A stretch of 64,000 nucleotides of DNA from Saitoella complicata NRRL Y-17804 (taxonomy: Eukaryota > Ascomycota > Saitoellomycetes > Saitoellales > Saitoellaceae), in NCBI RefSeq assembly GCF_001661265.1, contig NW_017566996.1, positions 434,001 to 498,000 of the forward strand. Direction: 5' to 3'. A program made the position numbers and the translations under genes. The notes below the pieces were generated by a model. That model was not told the DNA's origin. It made no database searches and saw nothing but the letters and a program-made list of their open reading frames with translations. Positions 56,405 to 64,000 of this stretch are shown here, piece after piece. Numbering within the stretch: the first letter of the stretch is position 1; every line of letters begins with the position of its first letter.

Positions 56405-57432
56405 TTACTCCGATGCAGCAGCCCTATACCATCTAACATCACCCACCGCACCCACCGTAACGAACCCCTCAATCCCCGTCTTCGTCCAGCTCACGTCCCA
56501 AACCGGACCCTCATTATCACTAACCGTACACACGCACTCCCGTGTCCGTACATCCCACACCTTGACTTTTCCATCCACAGCGGCTGACGCGATATATTCT
56601 CCAGTTCTATTCCAGTCTAGAGCGAATACCCATCGGTTGTGGCCTGTTAGTGATGCGACCTGTTCTCCTGACCGCGGGTCGTGGAGACATATCGTTTCTG
56701 AGTCGCCGACGGATGCCAACAAACTACTTCCCGGACTAAACTTCACCCCTCTGACCGTATTTGAGCCATGTCCTGGTAGCGAATGAAACATTCTTCCCGT
56801 TTCGGTGCTAAAGATGTAGAGGCCCCCGTTTTGGTGGCCGGTTGCGATGTACCGACCGTCGGGGGAGTAGGCTATGCAGGTGCCGAATGAACCGCGGGTA
56901 TCGTCTGAAGCGAGGCGGGAGGATGATGCGAGATCGTAGATTGTCATTTTTCCGGCGTAGGAGGTTGTTGCGAGGGTTTTTGTGTCGGGGGAGAGGGCGA
57001 TTGACCATGCTGTGTCTTTTGAGCCTGGTTCTGTAGGCTCTACATTAGTCACCATATACAGGCCAATACCAGAAGAGCCCACCTTCGATTCGTCCTACTT
57101 CTTTCATTTCTTCCAGGTCCCACACTATCACCTCTCCAGCAAACCCAACGCTTACCATCCTGTTTCCCTCGGCATTCACAGCCAAATGATGGATACCCGC
57201 AGCATGTGGTGTTTCTATTGTGTTTATCAGGGTATGTTCAGGACTTGCTGCGTCCCAGAATTTAATTGTTGAGTCTCCGGAGGCTGTGATGAGGTGTGTG
57301 GAGGTGAGGATGGAGGAGTAGATGTCTGAGGAGTGTGCGGAGGGCTCGTGGTGAGCTGTGAGGAATTGGGTTGACTGTAAGACGCATGTTAGTCAATGAC
57401 GAGAGCGATGAACCCTTAAGTCTTACAGGCAT
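56405..57432 (-). CDS. SKI8: WD40 protein Ski8
   Basis: WD-repeat subunit of the Ski2-Ski3-Ski8 complex feeding the cytoplasmic exosome; in some fungi it also acts in meiotic recombination. Exons 57427-57432 (ATG CCT only), 57083-57374 and 56405-57030 (two introns of 52 nt) give 307 residues. About seven WD repeats are visible, including HLITASGDSTIKFWD, CIAYSPDGRYIATGHQNGGLYIF, FALDWNRTGEYIASAAVDGKVKVWDV and the family-typical ending with VWDVSW...VRWYRAA. A family name other than Ski8 (WDR61) would be the same orthologue group. The second intron could end at TAG or CAG nine bases apart; CAG gives the usual length. Confidence 0.85.
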
Positions 57433-57718
57433 CTCTTCGGGGCGTAGGCTCCTTCCTTTTCCAGCTGCTTCACTTTGGTCTCGAGGAGTTCAGCTGTGAC
57501 GTCGGCAAGGCCAAATGAGATGAAGAAAACGCCTGCTGTTCGAGCTTGGACGGGAATGAAAAACACTTGGTATTATGTTCAAAATACATTGATGCATCTC
57601 GTTTTCCAGCCGTCCGAGGAAATCCAAAGTCCCAGGCACATTGCAGGCGTACACGAAGCTGGGTGAATATCGCAACCCCCACACCAAATTGTTGCAAGAA
57701 GGCAGATCACCCACAGTC

Positions 57719-58461
57719 ATGCCCCGCGACTATAGAGCCCTCCGTGTCCACCAGAAGGCGTCCGACCTTCTCGCTGGCAAGCAACTCAAGATCGAGCCAG
57801 CATGGTACCGCCCTATTCTCCACCGTCCACCATCAACGAACATCGTCATGCAGAAGAGGAACCCAAGAAAAATCGATTATCCAGAGGATAACCTAAGGGC
57901 AGAGTTCTACAAAGAACACCCGTGGGAGTTGGCAAGGCCGAGGGTTATCACCGAGAACGATGGGAGAGATTACGATAAGTATGATTGGAGCATGTTGGAG
58001 CAGCCAGGAAAGCCGCTAGATGGTGAGAGGTATGTCAAACACCCCTTTTACGTAGATTCGCGAACCGATGCTAACGTTCTCACAGCGTCGTGCAACACCA
58101 GTTATGGCTCATGCGTAAAGCCGGCATGTCAAAGCAGAACGCCTACCTCCAAGCCTGTTTCCAATTCTACAAACTCCGCGCCAGATCTGAAGTCCTCCAG
58201 CGTATCGCCCGCGAAGAGAACCTTCATAACGGCTGCGGCACGATCTGGAACAAGAGTGTTTTGGAGCGTGCATATGAGAAGGAGGGCAAGGTCGTTCAGG
58301 ACTGGCTTGAGAAGGCGACTGCGAGGACTCGGGAGGGTATGACGCGCCAAGGCACGGCAGGAGGTGTCCAGGCCTGGGCAGATGAGTTGCTTCAGGAGGA
58401 AGAGGCACCGGCAGCGGAGGTAGCAGTAGAGGGAGCACCTGCCCCTGCAACAGCGGCATAG
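57719..58461 (+). CDS. RSM25: Mitochondrial small-subunit ribosomal protein mS23
   Basis: mS23/Rsm25 of the mitochondrial small ribosomal subunit. Exons 57719-58029 and 58086-58461 (intron 56 nt) give 228 residues. Family blocks: YRALRVHQKASDLL near the start, PPAWYR-like EPAWYRPI, KIDYPEDNLRAEFYKEHPWELARPRVI, DWSMLEQPGKPLDGESVVQ across the splice, and QNAYLQACFQFYKLR with REENL. The tail is Ala/Glu-rich. Divergent from SKI8 with 286 bp between ATGs. Confidence 0.92.
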
Positions 58462-58657
58462 GGGTGGAGCTGGGGATGTGAATGAGAGATCTGAACTTGA
58501 CACACAAAAATTGGATTTCATGTTTGGGTAGTGGTTGTTATTATGGCGTTTGGAAGGCATGCACATGAAACCAAACAAATTTGATGCATTTGGAATACAA
58601 TCCCTGGGTATATTACTACTCCTCCTGACTCCCTATCTTTGCAATGGTGCGCTTCAT

Positions 58658-60015
58658 TCAGCGCAGCTTCCTCGCTTTCTCGTACAACAGGTCTACGACA
58701 TCCCCAAGGTGCTTCATAGTCTCCACTGCTTGGTTATACAACACCTCCTTCTCCTGCTCCTCGAAGATCTCCACGCAGCCACTACCTTGGTCGAGCACGC
58801 CCTTCAACACCTTGTCCAAGATCATTTGTGACAACTTGTTCTCCACCTGTTGCTGACTCAGCTGGATGGTCTCTGCGATATACGAAATCTCCACCCGTGA
58901 AAAGGGCTGCAAGATGCGCAAAAGGTTAGACTCGAGGAGCGAGTCGTAGAGTGCCGTAAAGTGCTGGCGAATGATAGGATCGGTCTGAAGCTCCGATTTG
59001 TAGTTGCTTAGCGCTTTCTCGAATTCCGCGAGACTCTTCTTCTGGTGAGCCACCGCGACAGCCTTCATCGCCTCCACCTCGCGGCCGACGTACTTTTGCG
59101 CCATCTTGCTGCCGATCACGACACCGAGGTCGTCGGTTTCCGACATCATGATCTTGCACAACAGCATGTATTTCAATGCCCTGACAGCATCGCCGTACGT
59201 GTCGACCGCAGCCTCCTTGTTCGATGCAGAAGGAGAGTTGATGCCCGCGTACCCCTCCAACGCCTCGAAGAAGTAGGAGTAGCCAGTCTTGAAATCCCTA
59301 TCATCCGCATGCAAGATACCGGACTGCATATCCAATCCAGCTTGAAGCAAGGGTGGGCAGTAAATCGAGTTGGCGTTCGTGCGGGCTGCGGTGAGGGCGG
59401 CTCTTGACTTGGCGAGGTTGCGCAATGCGGAAAGCACGCGTGACTCCAAGAGGTGTACCTCGACAAGCATAGCCTTATCGTCAAGCTTCTTCAACTCACG
59501 CAACAAGGTCTCGATCAACTTGAGCGCATCCTGGAATTGCGCGTTCTCCAAGTACAACCCAATCAACTTTGCCTCCAGCGTTTGGCGGAGAAAGATTCGC
59601 TTGTCGTTTAGGGCCCATTCGATGCATTCTTTGGTGATGCTGATTTGGACGGGGGTCGCGGAGGGGATTGGGTTGAAGTCGTCGATGAGGGTACGGATGA
59701 TCTTTGCGGACTTGGCTTTGGCGAAGGAAGACATGAATGTCCGAGACTTGCGGACAAGGTCGGCGAGGGCATCAATGTTTCTGTCAACATACGTTAATCG
59801 TCATTCCATAATCATTCAGTTGGCGAAACATACTTCTGATCCCTATACAACTCTCCCAAACCAAGCAATGCATCTTCCTGCTCTCTCACCACAGTATCAT
59901 TCGTGTTTCCTAGCTCAGTAGAGAGAATGGCAACATAACCCTGCTCGGCAGAGTGAAGGTCGCCTTTCTTGTGAGCGTCTTTGGCTTGCTGAAGTTGTGA
60001 TGTTGCGTCAACCAT
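58658..60015 (-). CDS. RPN6: 26S proteasome regulatory subunit Rpn6
   Basis: Lid subunit (human PSMD11) that bridges the 19S lid and 20S core. Exons 59834-60015 and 58658-59780 (intron 53 nt) give 434 residues. TPR-like helices run through 1-300 (IIRTLIDDFNPIP, FLRQTLEAKLIGLYLENAQFQDAL, LESRVLSALRNLAKSRAALTAART). The PCI domain is at about 300-400, with YDSLLESNLLRILQPFSRVEISYIAETI and VENKLSQMILDKVLKGVLDQGSG. The length and order match the family. Confidence 0.96.
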
Positions 60016-60438
60016 TGTCGTTGAATTGCACTGATTGTCCGGGTCTGTATGCTTCGAGTCTCGGTGTAGTGGTTTGAATGCGCGTACGTCACCTAAGGCA
60101 CGTGAGGGCTGCCGGGTTTGTACTTCTTGGTTGAGGTTAACTTAGGGGTGTAAAAACGGCGCGCAAGTCAATTGAAGAAACGGGGGATCCTCAATTGGAA
60201 ACCGGAGAACTACAAAAAGGGATGGTGCAAACAGCGGGAAACGGGCAAGACATGAACTGAGCCAGATAGGATAACAAGCAGATCTTTCAACACGTAAGCA
60301 CCTCCTTCAAGAAACGACCTTCAATCGCGAGTAAGGTTGCTTCAAGCTGCATTCAAGCCAGGGCGAAACGCTCGAGCCCAGCCGGTGCGCGTGCTCCTCC
60401 AAACAGCATATACCCGCGACTCGTCGCATACAACCGCA
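60016..60438. promoter_or_regulatory. Divergent promoter between RPN6 and SNF12
   Basis: A 423-bp interval between divergent starts; no other gene seen. I could not identify a certain proteasome-associated control element. Confidence 0.5.
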
Positions 60439-61936
60439 ATGATCCCAGCAGGCGCAAGACCTCCTCAACATACTGTCCCAGGATACCAACGTCGCCGAGG
60501 TCCTCCCGGTCTGCCGCCGGGTCCTCCACGTCAACCATCTGGTCTTACGCGGTTGAATAAGCCAATATTGCGCGACGTGCCAAAGAGAATTGCTGAGCTT
60601 GTGCCGAATGTGGAAGTACGCAATATCCTGAATGCCTTTTGTGCAGTACTGATGGAGTTGCCTTTCAGGAGTACAACAGTCTACGCGATGTTGAGCGACG
60701 GCTCGACGCGGTGATGATGCGCAAGAGGGGCGATCTGGGAGAAGCCATTGACATTCCACGAAGGGTATGTTTTCATTTGCATAAGTTGTAGTGCATTCTC
60801 TGACCCTCTTTATACAGACCAAGCAAACACTCCGTATCTTCATTTCAAATACTGCCTCAGACCAGCCATGGCAGGCCACCGACCAACTCGATACAAACGC
60901 GTTCGATTTCGAGACCGGTGCTATCCCGTCCTGGACCCTGAAGATCGAAGGCAGAGTATTGGAAGACGATTCGAAAAAATTCTCGGATGTCGTCAGAAGT
61001 GTCGTGGTGGACATTGAGCGAAGTCGGGACTTGTATCCTGACGGGAATGTCGTTGAGGTACAAGCATCCCATGAAAAAGCAGTCTCGACCATGCTAACAA
61101 GGCCAATTCTACAGTGGCAGCAAAACCCCAACCCTGCACAGCGCGGCCCAGCTTTCGACGCCCTTGAAATCAAGCGCAAAGGCGATACCGACTGTCCCGT
61201 ACGCATCCACATCCACCCCCTCCTCCTCGCCGAGAAGTATAAGATTCACCCATCTCTTGCCAATGTTATTGACATGCGGGAGGGCAACATGCCTGAGATT
61301 GTCATGGCCCTCTGGCGCTACGCGAAATACCATAATCTCCAAGACCCGGAAGAGTTGAGAATGATCAATTGCGATATGGTGTTGAAGCATCTCTTTGGCG
61401 TGGACAGGATTGCATTCGCGGACCTGACGCAGGCGTTAAGGCCCTTGACAAATTGTCCTGCTGACCCTATTACGTTGACATATACTGTCAAGGTGGATCA
61501 GGAGACGACCATGGCTCCCACGGCCTTCGACATCGAGATTGAGACCTACGATAATGAGTCTACGAAGGAGATTGCCAGCCTCTTGTCTGCTCTTTCTACC
61601 CCAGATCCCAAGATCCTCGAACTTGACGACAGAATCTCCGTTCTCATTGGCGCTTTGGATGCTAATCGTCTTAAGCGTCAGTTTTTCCTTGAGTTCTCCA
61701 AGGACCCCACGAACTACCTCAAACGATGGATTGATGCGCAATCACGTGATCTTGAGGTGGTCCTTGGTGACCGTGCTGTTGATGAGGAGGAGAGTCGGAA
61801 ATCCGACTTTTATCAGAAGGAATGGATGGATGAGAGTGTGTGGCATTACCTTGCGGCACAGACGCAGAAAAAGGTACAGGAGATTTTGGCAGCGCAGCAG
61901 ACAATGAGTGCACCACCGGCGGGTGGAAGAAGATAG
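60439..61936 (+). CDS. SNF12: SWI/SNF complex 60-kDa subunit (Snf12/Rsc6, SWIB domain)
   Basis: BAF60-type subunit of SWI/SNF or RSC chromatin remodellers. Exons 60439-60615, 60669-60764, 60818-61057 and 61115-61936 (introns 53, 53 and 57 nt) give 444 residues. After splicing, the N-terminal block EYNSLRDVERRLDAVMMRKR is followed by TLRIFISNTASDQPWQ, both diagnostic. The SWIB/MDM2 fold is at about 205-281 (KYKIHPSLANVIDMREG, MALWRYAKYHNLQD, CDMVLKHLFGV). The Pro/Arg/Gly-rich N-terminus starts at MIPAGARPP. The fourth exon ends in PPAGGRR. A single BAF60 gene usually serves both complexes in filamentous fungi, so Snf12 against Rsc6 is not resolved. Confidence 0.94.
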
Positions 61937-62033
61937 GAGGGTGGATGGAAAGATGAGGGGAAGGGAGCGGACGTGGGATTCATAGCCCATTTATGACAGG
62001 AGTTGTTACTTGATCTTAGATTGTATGGCGGAG

Positions 62034-63501
62034 TTACCTTTTCTCAATGAACTCCGCACCACCTATGAACGGCCGCAACACCTCAGGAATCCTCACTCTC
62101 CCATCCTCCGTCTGCCCATTCTCCAAAATCGCAATAATCATCCTTGGCACCGCAACGGCCGTTCCATTCAGCGTATGTACGAACTTCAACCCATCCTGCG
62201 TCCTATATCTCGTATTCAACCTCCGTGCCTGGTAGTCTGTGCAATTCGAAGCAGAGGATACTTCACCCCAGCCACGGGAAGGCATCCAAGCTTCGATATC
62301 GTATTTGCGGTATGCGGATGCGCCGAGTTCGTGGGTCGGCATGTCGAGGACACGGGCGTGGAGGCCAAGTTCTGAGACGATTTCCTCCTGAAGTGTGCGG
62401 ATTTCCTCGAGCATGGCGTCTGATGCGTGGGGTTCTGTCCACGCAAAGAGTTCGATCTTGGTGAACTCGTGCACACGGTAGAGGCCCTTGGCATCGAGTC
62501 CGCCTGCGCCTGCTTCCGCACGGAAAGCGCGGCCGACACCGACGACGCGGCGGGGGAGGGATGATTCGGGGAAGATGGTGTCGATTTCGAGACCTGCGAG
62601 GGGAATTTCGGCGGTTCCGGCTAGGCAGAGGTCGACAGTATTGTCAGCTGATCCGTGTGAGACGCGGTATGTCTGGTCATCTGCCGCGCCCTCTCTGGGT
62701 CTGAATCCACATGCCGCAGCGACTTCAGTTCTCACGACATCGGGTGGTCTCACTGGCATGAAACCCTTTGAGATCGCTTTTTGGAGGGAGTAGTTGATGA
62801 GGGCCTGTTCGAGGAGGACTGCGGAATTTTTGAGGTAGTACCATGAGCCACCTGAGACTCGGGATGCGGCGGTGAAGTCGACGAGGTCCAGGTCCTGCGC
62901 GATGGTGACGTGGTCCTTGAGGTTAGGAGTGTCAAGCTTGGAGGAGGGGTTGAGGAGATCGACAGTTATTGCGTTTTCTTCGGGGCCGAGGGGTGCGGAG
63001 GGGTGGGTCGTGTTGGGTAGCGTCAATCCTGTGTTGAGGAGTTGTGCTTCTGTATCCCGTAATGCTTGCTCCTGCGCTTGAATGGGCGCTTTAAGCTTGC
63101 TGGCTTCCTGTACTAGTTCCTTCTTTTTGCCATTGGGAGCCGCTTTGATGCGATCCGTTAACGCATTTCGTTGTCGGAGCATGTTGTTCAATCCCCTTGT
63201 CTTCTCGGTAAAATCATCGTAGAACGCAACGAGCTTTGCCACATTCGGTGCTGCCTTTGCGAAATTTCGATCTACACAGTTCTTCTCGACTAATTCCGCA
63301 TTGTCGCGAACGTATTTGTAGTCCAACCGGGGCTTGGGAAGGGGGCTATGGGCGGCCGAGGAGACTGCAGGGATCGATCAGCTCCATTGCTCCACTCTCA
63401 ACGACCACGTCTCCAAGCGCACCTGCGAAAGTTCTTCTGAGCTTCTGTGGCTGGACCGCTCGTCGTCCGCCGGTCTTACAAGCTGTACAGACCCAATTCA
63501 T
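62034..63501 (-). CDS. DIA4: Mitochondrial seryl-tRNA synthetase
   Basis: Class II SerRS charging mitochondrial tRNA-Ser. Exons 63423-63501 and 62034-63364 (intron 58 nt) give 469 residues. The first exon plus the start of the second encode a basic presequence (KTGGRRAVQPQKLRRTF); the coiled-coil tRNA-binding arm is at about 30-130. Motif 2 is in GRAFRAEAGAGG...GLYRVHEFTKIELF. Motif 3 covers GTAVAVPRMIIAILEN. The serine-site region has SSASNCTDYQARRLNTRY. The call as mitochondrial rests on the presequence and bacterial-type core. Convergent with SNF12, 97 bp apart. Confidence 0.93.
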
Positions 63502-63810
63502 GATTTCCAATATTCGGTAGGTAACGTCGACAACCTCGGATGCACGTGAGGCTCAACGCGCATCGCACCTGCAGGGCACCTGAACCTTACGAGACGAGCA
63601 ACGACGAGGAATAACAGAAGGCAATCAGATAGAAGGTACGTAGTCTTGTCATCGCGTTTAAGGAATGGAATTGGTCGAGGAGCTCTGTGGATCTTCGCGT
63701 TCGGCTTGACTCTAAAGTTCTGCTTCAGGAGCTTTTGGTGTTTCTATTTCTTCGACGACGCGACATATTGGTGCAATGAATGCTAACATTGCTTGCTACA
63801 GTCTGTCATT
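63502..63810. promoter_or_regulatory. Divergent promoter of SerRS and CCT3, with 5' UTR intron
   Basis: A GT-AG pair (GTACGT at 63636 to CTACAG at 63800) just before the CCT3 ATG suggests a 165-nt intron in its leader. Confidence 0.5.
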
Positions 63811-64000
63811 ATGAACGCCCCTGTCATCGTCGTCAACAACAACGGCGAACGCCAAACCGGCCGTAAGGCCCAGACCTCTAACATCACCGCGGCCAAGACC
63901 GTCGCCGACATCATCCGCACATGTCTTGGACCAAAAGCCATGTTGAAGATGCTCCTCGACCCTATGGGCGGTGTCCTCCTCACCAACGATGGTCACTCCA
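63811..64000 (+). CDS. CCT3: T-complex protein 1 subunit gamma (CCT3), 5' part
   Basis: Gamma subunit of the cytosolic chaperonin TRiC/CCT that folds actin and tubulin. Only 63 codons are inside the window; the gene runs off the right edge. Visible features: [21 protein letters not shown], then [16 protein letters not shown] and [14 protein letters not shown], the first ATP-site motif of the family. Confidence 0.95.
   Translation, partial: MNAPVIVVNNNGERQTGRKAQTSNITAAKTVADIIRTCLGPKAMLKMLLDPMGGVLLTNDGHS

Overview
The window looks like gene-dense euchromatin of a filamentous-type ascomycete (Pezizomycotina-like). The evidence is the gene set: Pex20 rather than a Pex18/21 pair, a group X hybrid histidine kinase, Arp10, a fungal DIL-ankyrin protein, Mad1, TBCD and Rsm-type mitoribosomal proteins. 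Introns are very short and uniform, nearly all 48-66 nt, with GT-AG ends and CTAAC/CTGAC-like branch sites. I count 31 recognisable protein genes plus one doubtful one, and one tRNA, in 64 kb. I see no transposon, retroelement or CRISPR. One 20-N assembly gap lies at 8884-8903. The lineage below phylum level cannot be fixed by eye.

Layout. 0.4-6.1 kb: USO1, VMA6 and a TLC-domain membrane protein. 6.4-9.2 kb: an FG/zinc-finger nucleoporin whose coding sequence is interrupted by an intragenic inversion. 9.7-13 kb: RSM7 and an ankyrin-DIL protein. 13.8 kb: tRNA-Arg(CCG). 14.2-18.3 kb: kynurenine formamidase, MHF2/CENP-X head-to-head with an SDR, and a GPI-type cupredoxin. 18.8-26.4 kb: DGK1, ARP10, bS15m, NOP58 and PRS5. 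26.5-29.5 kb: COG8 and PRP3. 29.7-34.8 kb: RPA190. 35-44.3 kb: MAD1, TBCD, MCT1 and a LAMMER kinase. 44.9-51.8 kb: a 2266-residue hybrid histidine kinase. 53-53.8 kb: a solitary, slightly aberrant histone H3. 54.5-64 kb: a doubtful small gene, PEX20, SKI8, mS23, RPN6, SNF12, mitochondrial SerRS and the 5' end of CCT3.

The genes are housekeeping and do not form one pathway. Several share short divergent promoters (DGK1/ARP10, bS15m/NOP58, PRP3/RPA190, MAD1/TBCD, SKI8/mS23). Ribosome production is well represented: Pol I largest subunit, NOP58, three mitoribosomal proteins and PRPP synthetase.

The main points for follow-up are: (1) a 732-bp inversion inside the nucleoporin gene, bounded by the 6-bp inverted repeat GGCGAC/GTCGCC, which restores one continuous reading frame when flipped back; (2) a histone H3 with one extra residue in the tail between positions 31 and 32 and no neighbouring H4; (3) the overlapping start options of MHF2 and the SDR; and (4) a small coding-like stretch with an in-frame stop upstream of PEX20.
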